64,000 nucleotides of DNA from Thermodesulfobacteriota bacterium (GTDB lineage: Bacteria > Desulfobacterota_D > UBA1144 > Nemesobacterales > UBA2774): positions 1 to 64,000 of the forward strand of contig BQJP01000002.1 in the NCBI GenBank assembly GCA_021604765.1, written 5' to 3'. Below the pieces are notes generated by a model. It was not told the DNA's origin and ran no database searches. It worked only from the letters and a program-made list of their open reading frames with translations. The first letter of the stretch is position 1. The number at the start of each line of letters is the position of its first letter. The position numbers and the translations under genes were made by a program. This document shows positions 1-8,737 of the stretch, piece after piece.

Positions 1-63
1 GGGATTTGACCCCGTTGATTTTGTTTATTCTTGTGATAAAGTGTAATCCTCCACAGTTTAGAC

Positions 64-141
64 GGCCCCTTCGTCTAGCCTGGCCTAGGACGCAGCCCTC
101 TCAAGGCTGAAACACGGGTTCGAATCCCGTAGGGGCTACCA
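64..141 (+). tRNA. tRNA-Glu, anticodon CTC
   Basis: The sequence folds into a full cloverleaf. The acceptor stem GGCCCCT pairs with AGGGGCT (first pair G-U). The anticodon stem is CAGCC/GGCTG around the loop CTCTCAA, giving anticodon CTC, which reads GAG (Glu). The T-arm carries TTCGAAT, and the 3' CCA is encoded at 139-141. The 5' part closely resembles known bacterial tRNA-Glu. It delivers glutamate to the ribosome. Confidence 0.93.
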
Positions 142-456
142 GCATCTATTGGCACTAGATTCCAATTTAATCTGAGCTTGAAAAAGGGGGGGGGTGAATT
201 AAAGGTTGTTTATTACAACGGAAGTTACCTTCATTCTGCGATTAGATACCGAACACCGATACAGGCGGAAGAGGAGTATTTTACAAAAATCATAATTCGT
301 ATTTTAAACGCAGCTTGAGTATTCTGGGTCTGAATTATACCTATTTATGTCATAAGCACTGAGACTATTAAATTCCTTGATTTAAATACTGAAGCTGTGA
401 TATGATAGGGCTGATTGCTTGTTAGAATAATAAATTAGGGGTATAGGGGGTTTAAT
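142..456. other. Intergenic stretch, no gene seen
   Basis: I see no gene in this stretch between the tRNA and the small repeat protein. A run of nine G residues lies at 186-194, and a purine-rich ribosome-binding region lies just before 457. I recognise no hairpin terminator or known RNA. Confidence 0.5.
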
Positions 457-732
457 ATGAAGCGTTCATTTTATCTGTTTTCGATGTTGCTATTTTTAGG
501 TATTTTTGCTGTTTATTTTACATTATATATGGCACATGCTAATGATGCGACAACGCTCAAAAGCAGCAAGTCGAACTCCAGCGAGCGTCAATTACAACCT
601 AATCCTGAACCTGTTGAGGGGACAACAGTCAAAGGCAGCAAGTCCAACTCTGATAATCGCCAAATACAACCTAATCCTGAACCTGTCGAGGGGACAACAG
701 TAAAAAGCAGCAAGTCGAACTCCAGCGAATGA
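457..732 (+). CDS. Small secreted or anchored peptide-repeat protein
   Basis: A 91-residue protein of no recognised family. Residues 1-28 form a basic start plus a hydrophobic segment ending near AHA, which fits a signal peptide or membrane anchor. The rest is 2.4 copies of a 24-residue repeat containing KSNS, Q-x-QPNPEPVEG and TTV, rich in Ser, Lys and Pro, so probably disordered and outside the membrane. The last repeat stops after nine residues. A G-rich ribosome-binding site lies just upstream of the ATG. It could be a real secreted peptide or a reading frame created by repeat expansion; only the signal-like N-terminus favours the former. Confidence 0.5.
   Translation: MKRSFYLFSMLLFLGIFAVYFTLYMAHANDATTLKSSKSNSSERQLQPNPEPVEGTTVKGSKSNSDNRQIQPNPEPVEGTTVKSSKSNSSE
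559..729 (+). repeat. 72-bp in-frame tandem repeat, about 2.4 copies
   Basis: Units lie at 559-630, 631-702 and 703-729 (partial). The second unit differs from the first mainly in the middle codons, while the partial third matches the first unit almost exactly. The unit length is a multiple of three, so copy changes keep the frame of the small secreted protein. Confidence 0.85.
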
Positions 733-874
733 CTTCGGACGGACATTTCATCCGCTACTGAGATTGGTTATTGACTAGCTTTTGTCTGCAATGTAGACCC
801 AATGTCACAAATTTTTATCTTTTTAGGCTAGAGTTGAGATTCAAACTTAATAAGAGCTTGACAAAAGTGGCGCA

Positions 875-1339
875 TTATAGGCAGGCTCCCTGTATTAATC
901 TTCTAATTACCACAAACGCAGGGATAATTAGTAAAATAAGTATAGAGTTGTTCTTTGTTCCTGAAGCAGCAAGTGAGCATGAGTTGCCACCACCGCCATT
1001 ACCTCCATCGTCAGGAAGAGGTGATGATGAGGATGATATAACAATATCTCCTACAAAAAATCCAACATCTATAGGTGAGCCAACAACCATGTTAGTGGCA
1101 GTATCAATAACTGAGACGTTTTTAGCATTTAAATTTGTCACATATGCACGCGTACTATCGGGTGATATCGCAAGATTTGCGGTAGTAATCCCAACTGCTA
1201 TAGGTGAACCAACAACCTTGTTAGTAGCAGTATCTATTATAGTAATGCCTTCGCCGCTAGCAACATATGCAAAGGGCTGTGCATAGCTTGTGCCTATATA
1301 AAGTATCGATAGAATGAAAACAGTAAGAATAATTCTCAT
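875..1339 (-). CDS. Short YVTN-type propeller surface protein with C-terminal sorting signal
   Basis: A 154-residue secreted protein. Residues 1-20 are a signal peptide ending near SYAQ. Residues about 25-105 hold only two YVTN-type beta-propeller blades (AYVAS..., AYVTN..., each followed by a TIIDTATN/SVIDTATN and VVGSPI strand). Then comes a Gly-rich linker, a lone Cys (GGGGNSCSLA), a hydrophobic stretch and a basic tail (RRLIQGACL). That three-part end resembles surface-sorting signals and matches the end of the giant protein at 12314-18073. A full propeller needs far more blades, so this is probably internally deleted or a minimal derivative. A strong GGAGGGAGAG ribosome-binding site precedes the ATG at 1339. 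Confidence 0.7.
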   Translation of the reverse strand: MRIILTVFILSILYIGTSYAQPFAYVASGEGITIIDTATNKVVGSPIAVGITTANLAISPDSTRAYVTNLNAKNVSVIDTATNMVVGSPIDVGFFVGDIVISSSSSPLPDDGGNGGGGNSCSLAASGTKNNSILILLIIPAFVVIRRLIQGACL

Positions 1340-1435
1340 TTCTCTCCCTCCATAATCATATTAGTAATTGATACTATTATGTATAAGATATAAATATACC
1401 CAAACAATTGGGAGCAGTGTTATAACAGACTACGG

Positions 1436-2278
1436 CTACTTAACGAGAGGCGGCTGAATGATGTCGAACTTGCCCTCCGTACGCACGTATATCATGCAAT
1501 CTTCTCCGTCTTCGCACGAAATCTGATGCACCGAATTACCCTTAGAACCAAAATAACTGCCAGGCTCCATAGTCTTAACATCGACCTCTCCTGGCACCCG
1601 GTGTTTGGGTTGACCCTGAATCACTACAGCGTGAAAGGTCGAGCCTGAGCTGCTCATCATTCCAGTAAACCCGGCCGGTAGTTTAACAAGGGTCCCGCTC
1701 AGCTGATCATGCTGCGGACTGCCCCAAAGAACAGCTATCTTTGGTCCATTGGCAGAGGCTGGCATTCCGGGCTGATCGACCCAGTTGATGCTCGAGGCCT
1801 GCACGACAGTCGCCTCGGTTTCTTTATTAGTCGCTTCCTCGGCAGGAAGGACGTCTAACGCTCCCTCAAACTCTATGTATGCCAGACTGCTGCCCTTTGC
1901 TGCTGTAATGTGCACACCTCCGTCGGGCTGCGTCCAGAAGGAGCCGGCCGGCAGATACACCTCCTTGGCATCAGGTTCTGCGTTGTGAACGGTGCCTTTA
2001 ATGACCACTCCGTGGTAGTTGGCTGTGTGAATATGAGGTGGCGACTTGAAGCCGTCCACTAGCTTAAGGAGAAAGCCTGAGGGCCCAGAGCCAGTGCGGT
2101 CACCCCAAAGGGTGGCAGCCATCGGGCTATTGGAGCTGCGGGCGGGGTTGAGCTGCTCCCACTCGACTTCGGATGTCAAGACAACATTGTAGGTTGGCTC
2201 GGCTAAAGTGGTCTCAAGATTAAATAGGACTATAAACACTAATAAAAGTGTAATGTTAATAGTTTTAAGTAGTTTCAT
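1436..2278 (-). CDS. Secreted cupin-like DUF4437 protein
   Basis: A 280-residue protein with an N-terminal signal peptide (residues 1 to about 26, ending LAEP). The rest is two related cupin-like halves, each with a WG..., a hydrophobic LVKL strand, an H-rich turn ([13 protein letters not shown] in the first half; FHAVVIQG in the second) and a GSFW/GSYFG strand. This fits the DUF4437 family, small beta-barrel proteins of unknown reaction. The metal-type His cluster is clear in the first half and weaker in the second. I chose the ATG at 2278, which follows GGAGGGG; a GTG one codon upstream is possible. Function beyond the fold is not known. Confidence 0.75.
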   Translation of the reverse strand: MKLLKTINITLLLVFIVLFNLETTLAEPTYNVVLTSEVEWEQLNPARSSNSPMAATLWGDRTGSGPSGFLLKLVDGFKSPPHIHTANYHGVVIKGTVHNAEPDAKEVYLPAGSFWTQPDGGVHITAAKGSSLAYIEFEGALDVLPAEEATNKETEATVVQASSINWVDQPGMPASANGPKIAVLWGSPQHDQLSGTLVKLPAGFTGMMSSSGSTFHAVVIQGQPKHRVPGEVDVKTMEPGSYFGSKGNSVHQISCEDGEDCMIYVRTEGKFDIIQPPLVK

Positions 2279-2296
2279 CACATCCCCTCCATTTAA

Positions 2297-2330
2297 GTTA
2301 AAACCAAGTGCCCAATTGTGGGCATTGGTT
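2297..2330 (-). terminator. Rho-independent terminator of the glycosyltransferase gene
   Basis: Arms AACCAA-G-TGCCCA and TGGGCA-TTGGTT pair over 12 bp with one bulged G and a 4-base loop. On the minus strand the hairpin is followed by TTTTAAC. It sits between the stop of the glycosyltransferase gene at 2349 and the next minus-strand gene. Confidence 0.75.
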
Positions 2331-2348
2331 CATTCTATCGAATGATTA

Positions 2349-3311
2349 TCAAACTATGACTTCTTTTGCGTACAAACTCGCGTAATAGGAAAACCATGAC
2401 TCGGGTGGGAATCTCACCAGTACATCACTCTTTGCCAGTAAAAACATTTCAATCACGGTGGATGTCGCCGTTTCAACCGGCAGCTCTTGATGGAGTTCTT
2501 GGGAGATGTCCGAACCGAAATCCTTTTCATAAAAGACCAGATTTTCAACCGACTGAGAGAGAAAATCGTGAACTAAGCCTGAGTCCGTAGACAGGAAAAC
2601 AACATATTCAGATTGTTTCAATCCGGAAGCTGCCTCTTTAATCTTATTCAGACAAATGCATAAAGCCTCTACTTGATCCTGCCAATATTTGGTGTGATCT
2701 GAATGCGCCATACTCCGGTTGTAGTATCTTATATGCACTCCTATGACCTTTTTATTCTTGAAATTTCTTTCTGCAAACAAGTCAACCTTCTCTTGGAATT
2801 CAGGATTCAATTTAAGTGAGTCGAAGAAATGTTTTAAATTATCGCGTGGTGCATAGCAACTATGTGTTATCAGTACCCTGTTTTGTATGTCCTCATGATT
2901 TTTGATGATTCTATCTGTAACTCCCTTCCTCTTGAGAAGTCTTTCTTTGAAAAGGCTTTGTGCTGACTTTGTTATCTTGCTAAATAGCTTATAGATTGAC
3001 AAAATCGGATCAGGAAAAGGCAGATAATAGAGGGGGTGTGATATAAGAAAAGTAGAAATAGGGTCAATATTTGGCTCTACTACGACAGGAACACCTTCAA
3101 TTTTCTCAGGCACTTTGAAAAAATGGCTGAATGCATTCACCTTTTTGTCGGCAAGGTACCTTGAAGGCTGCCAGACTATAACCAGGGTTCTATTTGTATG
3201 TTTGGCATAGCACCATGAATTGGCAGCAGCAAGAAGATTGTCTCCAAGACCATTGTTTCGTTGTGAAATAACAACTCTCGGATATTTTTTAAGTAAGCTG
3301 ACTATAAACAT
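2349..3311 (-). CDS. NodZ/alpha-1,6-fucosyltransferase-like glycosyltransferase
   Basis: A 320-residue cytosolic protein with no signal peptide. The N-terminus has RNNGLGDNLLAAANSWCYA, typical of the first Rossmann strand and turn in GT-B glycosyltransferases of the NodZ/FUT8 group. Around residues 190-200 lies GVHIRYYNR, matching the HxR region that binds GDP-fucose in that group, followed later by FLSTDS. It may transfer fucose or a related sugar to a surface glycan or lipid. It stands alone between unrelated genes, with no polysaccharide cluster around it. The start has only a weak ribosome-binding site. The family call is by motif; substrate is inference. Confidence 0.65.
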   Translation of the reverse strand: MFIVSLLKKYPRVVISQRNNGLGDNLLAAANSWCYAKHTNRTLVIVWQPSRYLADKKVNAFSHFFKVPEKIEGVPVVVEPNIDPISTFLISHPLYYLPFPDPILSIYKLFSKITKSAQSLFKERLLKRKGVTDRIIKNHEDIQNRVLITHSCYAPRDNLKHFFDSLKLNPEFQEKVDLFAERNFKNKKVIGVHIRYYNRSMAHSDHTKYWQDQVEALCICLNKIKEAASGLKQSEYVVFLSTDSGLVHDFLSQSVENLVFYEKDFGSDISQELHQELPVETATSTVIEMFLLAKSDVLVRFPPESWFSYYASLYAKEVIV

Positions 3312-3431
3312 GTTTTTCCGTTCTCATACTATCAACAATCACGATGTTAACCAATATAAAATCAGGCTTCAACCGTTGCAAGTCCCTGGATTTAATTGCA
3401 GTTAATTATAGAAGGGGATAAAAACAAAAGG

Positions 3432-3477
3432 TAGAGAGAAAAGACTGCGGCAAACCATAATTGACTTGCCGCAATCT
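3432..3477 (-). terminator. Rho-independent terminator of the OmpA lipoprotein gene
   Basis: Arms AGACTGCGGCAA (3442-3453) and TTGCCGCAATCT (3466-3477) pair with one mismatch. On the minus strand the stem is followed by TTTTCTCTC. It lies just after the stop of the OmpA-like gene. Confidence 0.8.
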
Positions 3478-3498
3478 TATTACATTATGATTTAGAAG

Positions 3499-4041
3499 TT
3501 AATTATCTAGCTCAATTATAACAAGTTCCACACGTCTGTTTTCAGCGCGGCCTTGTTCAGTATTGTTTGAAGCAATTGGGTTAAGAGGCCCAACTCCCAC
3601 ACCAGCTAGTCGGTCTCTAGCAATCCCTTCTTTAACAAGCAGATTTACAATTGCATCTGCGCGTCTTTTTGAAAGCCCTAGATTGTAGTTAAAGTCACCT
3701 GTGTTGTCTGTGTATCCAACGACAGCAAGTTCTAGAGTTGGATGATTTTCCATCATACCTGCAATTTTTGCAGCAATGGCCTCAGCGCCTGGATTTACTT
3801 TTGCACTGTCAAATGCAAACAGTATTCCACCGCTGATTGCAACACTGCCGTCTCTATAAAGTGCTGTATATATCTCCTGCTCGGATGCTTCGTTGATATT
3901 GAATTTGGACATCTGTCCAATTTGACCACGTGGTGTCGGTGGTGGATTGCTCCCACCCAGTGATGCACAACCTGCCAGCATAGCAGTTGAACCAGCAACT
4001 AAAATAACCAATAAAAACAACTTCTTGAGTTTATCAAACAT
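3499..4041 (-). CDS. OmpA-family peptidoglycan-binding lipoprotein
   Basis: A 180-residue lipoprotein. The signal peptide ends in the lipobox LAGC (Cys about residue 25). The C-terminal 100 residues are an OmpA domain: ILFAFDSAKVNPGA, VVGYTDNTG, NLGLSKRRADAIVNLLV and NRRVEL, which carry the diaminopimelate-binding Asp and Arg. It probably ties the outer membrane to peptidoglycan, like Pal. It has no tol genes next to it, so Pal itself is not assured. A TAAGGAGGG ribosome-binding site precedes the ATG, and a terminator follows. Confidence 0.9.
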   Translation of the reverse strand: MFDKLKKLFLLVILVAGSTAMLAGCASLGGSNPPPTPRGQIGQMSKFNINEASEQEIYTALYRDGSVAISGGILFAFDSAKVNPGAEAIAAKIAGMMENHPTLELAVVGYTDNTGDFNYNLGLSKRRADAIVNLLVKEGIARDRLAGVGVGPLNPIASNNTEQGRAENRRVELVIIELDN

Positions 4042-4253
4042 ATTACCCTCCTTAAAAGTGTAATTTTATACCGCCGTATATTGAAAAGACCCGCCTTCAT
4101 AAACCCACGTAAGTTCATTCTATCACAAACTGTGGGTGCTGTTAAATAGTTCACCCTGAATCTTATCTATTAGAAATTCCTCTTATTTAATAGAACAAGA
4201 AAAGTTATAATGTTTTAACTTTCGACACATATAAAGATTGAGGAAGCTCGTAT

Positions 4254-6875
4254 ATGTTAGCCAAACAACTCCAGCACTGGGCAGAGACACAGCCTGAAAA
4301 GATAGCGCTTCAGATAAGAGACACCGAAGGCTCGTATTGGAGCTATACATATAAGGAACTACATGCCAACTGCTTGAAGCTGAAATCAAAGCTTAAGAAG
4401 ATGGGATATAAACCTGGTGATTATATCTCGGTCTATGGTGATAACTCACCTAACTGGGTCGTTTCATATATTGCAATCAATTTTTTAGGGGGAACGGTGA
4501 TTCCGCTTGATGCTTTGTTAGGGGCTCAGGATATATATAACTTTCTGGAATTCGCTGAAGTTAAAGCAGTTATTGTTGATGAATCGCATATCGATGAACT
4601 CGAAAAAGAATTAGAAGACAAAAGCTCTGAGATAAAAGTTATACCCATGGAGCCAACAATTAATGAGCCTGGTGAAAGTGAATCAATTAAGCCTTACAAA
4701 CCGGATCCTGATGATTTGCTTGCAATACTTTTTACATCCGGTACTACCGGAACCCCCAAAGGTGTTCAGCTTTCCAACCAAAACGTCTTCGGTAACGTAC
4801 AAGCGCTACTTAGCTCAATTGATGTGATTCAAAAGGACAATATTTTAAACATACTACCGCTTCATCACGGATACTCATCAATAGTGGCGCTCTTTTCCCC
4901 ACTCTGGACAGGAGCAACAGTAACTTTTTCAGAATCAATTAAAAGCACAGACCTCTTAGCCAGTATAAGAGAAACAGGAGTTACCATATTCCCTGGAGTG
5001 CCGAGACTATTTGAGCTCTTGTTTAACGAAATTGAAAATAGGGTCAAACGTTTACCATTTGGGCAGAAAATAATATTTAACAGTTTATATAAAATTTCAG
5101 AATCAACGTGGAAGTCCACAAATATCAGACTCGGAAAAATGTTTTTCGGAAAAGTTCATGAGCCTTTTGGAAAGCAGTTTCGCTTTTTTACTTCAGGAGG
5201 GGCAAAACTCGACCCTAAAGTGTATACCGGATTTCTGACTCTGGGATTTAAAATTGCGGAAGGATATGGACTTACGGAAACATCCGCTGTTGCAACTTTG
5301 ACATCACCCGATATTCCAAACCCTGGCAGCGCTGGGAAGCCTCTTCCAGGTGTTGATGTCAAAATCGAAAACCCCGATGAAACAGGAACTGGTGAGATTT
5401 GCTTAAGAGGGCCTAATATAATGCGGGGCTACTATAAAAACAAGGAAGCTACTAATGAGATGATAAAAGATGGATGGCTTCACTCTGGCGACCTTGGACA
5501 TGTGGATTCAGACAACAACGTATTTATTACCGGCAGGGCAAAGGAAGTAATAGTACTTCCCTCCGGGAAAAACATATATCCCGAAGATGTTGAAAACCTC
5601 TATAATAAGAGCTCTCTATTTAAAGAAATATGCGTCATAGCGCATAAATCTGCCTCAGGAAGTATAAAAGGTCTGGGAGTGGTGGTAGTGCCCAATATGA
5701 GAGAAGTCAAAGAGAGGGATGTGTTTGATGTTAGAGATAGAATTCGCTCTGTAATATCTATGGAAAGCTCAAAACTGCCTTCTTATATGCAGATATCAGA
5801 GGTATTAATCTCTAATACCGAACTACCCAAGACCAGGCTTGGCAAGTTTAAGCGAAACGAGATTGATAAGATTGCTATTCAGTTGAGGTCTGGTGATCAG
5901 CCAAAAGAGATAGAACTTAAACCACAAGAAATCGAGATACTAAATAAGCCTGAGTCAGTAAGATTCCTGGGACGTTTTTCAGAAATTACTGAAGTCAAGG
6001 GACCTTTTCATCCTAATGACGACCTTACACTCGATCTTGGAGTCGATTCACTTACTCTTGCTGAAGTTAACGCGCTTCTTGAAAGAGAATTTGGCGTATT
6101 TATACCAGAGGACGAAATTCCAAATGTGCGCAGTATTGGAGATATTTTAGAAAGGCTTCCTGAATCTCCCACAATAAATGCTGATGCCATTTCTGAAGCC
6201 AGAAAAGAGAACAACGAATCACTTGAGGATATATTTGATCTCAACCGCAACTTTGTTAAGCGAACTGCGATTAGAATTATCCAACTCTTATTGAGATTTA
6301 TTGTTTTAATTGCATTTAGATCTCGACTTAAAGATGTGAAGAAAATTCCGAGAAATAGAGCAGTCTTAATATGCCCTAATCATCAGAGCTTAATTGACCC
6401 GATTTTGATTTATGCCCTACTACCTGGGGAGATGTTAGAAAAAACTCTTTTTACCGGCTTTGGAGAGTATTTTAGCAAAGCGCCCCTTTCTTGGATAGTT
6501 CACCCGATGAGAATAATCCTCACTGGAACAGGAAGAACATCCTCTGAATCGATAAGACTCGCTTCAGAGGGATTAAATCAGGGTTATTCAGTTTGTATAT
6601 TTCCTGAAGGCGAAAGAACGAGTAGCGGAACAATCATGAAACCTCGCATTGGAGCCGGATTACTTAGCGTAGAGACTGATACGCCAATAGTTCCAATCTA
6701 TATAGAGGGTGCAACAAAAACACTGTCTCCAATCAATCCTGGCTTAAGCTTTCCAAATGTTAGAGTTACAGTGATGGAAACAATTGAACCTGCAAAAGGT
6801 GACAAAGAACCAAGAGAGTTATATCAAGACACGGTTGATGAATGGTTAGCTGCTATGGAAGAAATAGAGACATGA
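4254..6875 (+). CDS. Fused acyl-adenylate ligase, acyl carrier and PlsC acyltransferase
   Basis: An 873-residue three-part enzyme. Residues about 10-540 are an AMP-binding ligase with FTSGTTGTPKGV (about 159-170), GYGLTET (about 337) and HSGDLGHVD. Residues about 555-640 look like an acyl carrier domain with LGVDSLTLAE, whose Ser would take phosphopantetheine. Residues about 685-870 are a PlsC acyltransferase with NHQSLIDP (about 707) and FPEGERT (about 783). A hydrophobic segment near 670-690 may sit in the membrane. The likely role is to activate a fatty acid, load it on the built-in carrier and pass it to a lysophospholipid, as Aas does with domains in another order. The exact acceptor is inference. 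A GAGG lies ten bases before the ATG. Confidence 0.88.
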   Translation: MLAKQLQHWAETQPEKIALQIRDTEGSYWSYTYKELHANCLKLKSKLKKMGYKPGDYISVYGDNSPNWVVSYIAINFLGGTVIPLDALLGAQDIYNFLEFAEVKAVIVDESHIDELEKELEDKSSEIKVIPMEPTINEPGESESIKPYKPDPDDLLAILFTSGTTGTPKGVQLSNQNVFGNVQALLSSIDVIQKDNILNILPLHHGYSSIVALFSPLWTGATVTFSESIKSTDLLASIRETGVTIFPGVPRLFELLFNEIENRVKRLPFGQKIIFNSLYKISESTWKSTNIRLGKMFFGKVHEPFGKQFRFFTSGGAKLDPKVYTGFLTLGFKIAEGYGLTETSAVATLTSPDIPNPGSAGKPLPGVDVKIENPDETGTGEICLRGPNIMRGYYKNKEATNEMIKDGWLHSGDLGHVDSDNNVFITGRAKEVIVLPSGKNIYPEDVENLYNKSSLFKEICVIAHKSASGSIKGLGVVVVPNMREVKERDVFDVRDRIRSVISMESSKLPSYMQISEVLISNTELPKTRLGKFKRNEIDKIAIQLRSGDQPKEIELKPQEIEILNKPESVRFLGRFSEITEVKGPFHPNDDLTLDLGVDSLTLAEVNALLEREFGVFIPEDEIPNVRSIGDILERLPESPTINADAISEARKENNESLEDIFDLNRNFVKRTAIRIIQLLLRFIVLIAFRSRLKDVKKIPRNRAVLICPNHQSLIDPILIYALLPGEMLEKTLFTGFGEYFSKAPLSWIVHPMRIILTGTGRTSSESIRLASEGLNQGYSVCIFPEGERTSSGTIMKPRIGAGLLSVETDTPIVPIYIEGATKTLSPINPGLSFPNVRVTVMETIEPAKGDKEPRELYQDTVDEWLAAMEEIET

Positions 6876-6929
6876 CGAAGATAGAATATACTTTATAATA
6901 ATTATTCAAAACTAAGGAGACCTACTCAT

Positions 6930-7367
6930 ATGAAACTAGTTGTTACGTCCATCCTACTGTTGTGCTTTATTTCTATAAATGCGCACAGCTACGATCAATG
7001 GCTTAAGTACTATTACATGGACAAGAAAGGAAAACTAAACGGAGAAGAAGTATGTATGTCCGGTAAGGTAAAAAGAGAGAAATACGAGTGCAGTGGGATG
7101 ACTGTAGGTGGAGGAATTTGTATGGCCAGCAATGAGAAGAGAGAAAGATATCAATGCAAAAGCTTAACTCTCGGAGAAGGGATTTGCATGGCAGGGAATA
7201 TTAAAAGAGAGAAGTATGATTGCAAAGGAATGACTGTTGGGGGTGGGATTTGTATGGCTAGCAATATAAAAAGAGAAAAATATGATTGCAAAGGTCTTTC
7301 AATCAGTGAAGGAAAATGTATGGCTGATGATGTTAATAAGTCCAGGTACGAATGTAAGGGTAAATAG
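6930..7367 (+). CDS. Secreted Cys-paired tandem-repeat protein
   Basis: A 145-residue secreted protein of no recognised family. After a signal peptide (residues 1-19) come about five repeats of about 20 residues, each with the pattern G-x-CM(A/S)xxxKRE(K/R)Y-x-C(K/S)GMTVG. Each repeat holds two Cys about 11 apart, so about ten Cys in total could form a ladder of disulfides or bind metal. The repeats are also Lys/Arg rich. It lies 54 bp after the acyltransferase fusion and 52 bp before a small lipoprotein, so the three may be one transcript. A GGAGA site precedes the ATG. Function unknown. Confidence 0.75.
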   Translation: MKLVVTSILLLCFISINAHSYDQWLKYYYMDKKGKLNGEEVCMSGKVKREKYECSGMTVGGGICMASNEKRERYQCKSLTLGEGICMAGNIKREKYDCKGMTVGGGICMASNIKREKYDCKGLSISEGKCMADDVNKSRYECKGK

Positions 7368-7419
7368 AATAGATTTTAAGATCAGGTAATTTATATAATA
7401 AGGCGGTAGAGCGAATCAA

Positions 7420-7686
7420 ATGAAAAAAACATTATTGCTTCTTGTTCTATTATTGTTCACTGCATGTTCCGGCGGAAAGAATAATGAAGTCAACGAGCAT
7501 GAGTTATACGGCAAAAAGAGAGTTGACTGCACAAACACAAAGAGCACAGATGAAGCGGCCAATGTTACTCAGTGTGCAAATATCCGACCAGATGCCAAGG
7601 AAATTAAAGATACATCTAATAATTTCAGTGAAACTGAAAGTGACAGTTCTTTAAGAATCATCAAACTCCCAGATTCCGCTAATTGA
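7420..7686 (+). CDS. Small lipoprotein of unknown function
   Basis: An 88-residue lipoprotein. The hydrophobic signal peptide ends in the lipobox FTAC with the acylated Cys near residue 16. The short mature part holds two more Cys (VDCTNT, TQCANI), is otherwise polar, and has no domain I recognise. It may be co-transcribed with the Cys-repeat protein just upstream. Confidence 0.65.
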   Translation: MKKTLLLLVLLLFTACSGGKNNEVNEHELYGKKRVDCTNTKSTDEAANVTQCANIRPDAKEIKDTSNNFSETESDSSLRIIKLPDSAN

Positions 7687-7957
7687 AGCCGAGAAGAAGA
7701 GAGCTAAAAGAATCATAGAATCCGGTTGTTAAAGAGATTAAGGATACCTCCCTATAATATCAAAATAGTATTCGCTTAATATTAGTAAAATTCTCCAATT
7801 AAAATTCTTGTATACATCATAAAAAATATATTGTAGACTGGGAATTAATAGATCTTACAATAGGCGGTAGGGTTTAGTTTGTTCAAAAATTGCTAGTAAA
7901 AAAAGGGCTGCAAAGCCTACTGCATAGTGAACAACCTTACTGCAAAGGAGGTTTGTC

Positions 7958-8272
7958 ATGCCATGGAAAACTGGCTCGATCTGGGCACAAAATGTGTTTT
8001 ATAGAAAAAATTTCGGTGGAATCGACACCGTTACTTTAAATCTCGCCAACCTTGATATCACGGTCGACGCTGCTATAGCCCTTATAACTCACGGGAGAGA
8101 TAGTATTTGGGCGGAGTGCGGCGTCTCGCGCATAGTGAGCAATAACAATGTGGAGACTTTTGATCCTCCACTACCAAGAATCGAGAGATCAAACGTAACA
8201 AGCATAACCTATAGGTCAGCAGCGAGTAACTGTGACATATGGTCACGCTGGTCTATGATGGTCTGGACATAG
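7958..8272 (+). CDS. Small protein of unknown function
   Basis: A 104-residue protein with no signal peptide, membrane segment or family I recognise. It has two Cys and is rich in aromatic residues at both ends. A very good AAAGGAGG ribosome-binding site seven bases before the ATG supports translation. It ends 12 bp before the next start, so the two genes are probably one transcript. A small GNRA-type hairpin (GGCT-GCAA-AGCC) lies about 40 bp upstream. Confidence 0.6.
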   Translation: MPWKTGSIWAQNVFYRKNFGGIDTVTLNLANLDITVDAAIALITHGRDSIWAECGVSRIVSNNNVETFDPPLPRIERSNVTSITYRSAASNCDIWSRWSMMVWT

Positions 8273-8283
8273 GAGAAACAACT

Positions 8284-8610
8284 ATGACAAAAGCAAACAT
8301 AGAAGAACTAGAATTTGAGACAACGAGCTGCTTTATGGCATATGATGCTAAAAGCGGAGAGGTCCTATATATACACGAATGCATGAAACAAAAAGGTCCT
8401 TACGAGCCTGAAGCTGACCCGAATGAGGACACAGTGCTTCAAATGGTCCGTGAGGATTATGGCAACCGAAATCTAAAAGTAATGAAACTGCCGGAGGACT
8501 TTGAACTAAAATCCGAATCGACTTACCATGTTGATCCCAGCTCTGGAGAATTAGAAGAATCATACAGCCCGACAGTCAAATTTCGGGATTTTATCAAACA
8601 GGCAGAGTAA
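8284..8610 (+). CDS. Small acidic protein of unknown function
   Basis: A 108-residue acidic cytosolic protein. I chose the ATG at 8284 because TAGGAGA lies just before it and the upstream gene stops at 8272; a longer in-frame version from 8239 would overlap that gene. Features seen: a CFMAYDAKSGEVLYIHEC segment with two Cys and a His, then a Glu/Asp-rich middle. I do not recognise a family. Confidence 0.65.
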   Translation: MTKANIEELEFETTSCFMAYDAKSGEVLYIHECMKQKGPYEPEADPNEDTVLQMVREDYGNRNLKVMKLPEDFELKSESTYHVDPSSGELEESYSPTVKFRDFIKQAE

Positions 8611-8737
8611 GTTTTACTTAAGCTCTAGGACTTCCAGCTTATAAGTTCCCAAAGATCAAATGAAACCGGGGACAAGGAATCTTCGTATATTCACTTGAGA
8701 AGTAAATACAAATTTCTTAAATGGGAGGCATTGTCGA

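Noticed and set aside
771-1286. Plus-strand frame opposite the YVTN-type protein
   Set aside because: The minus strand carries a signal peptide, propeller blades, a sorting tail and a strong ribosome-binding site; the plus strand has none of these.
8239-8283. Longer N-terminus for the acidic protein
   Set aside because: It would overlap the upstream gene by 34 bases. The ATG at 8284 has its own ribosome-binding site just after the upstream stop.
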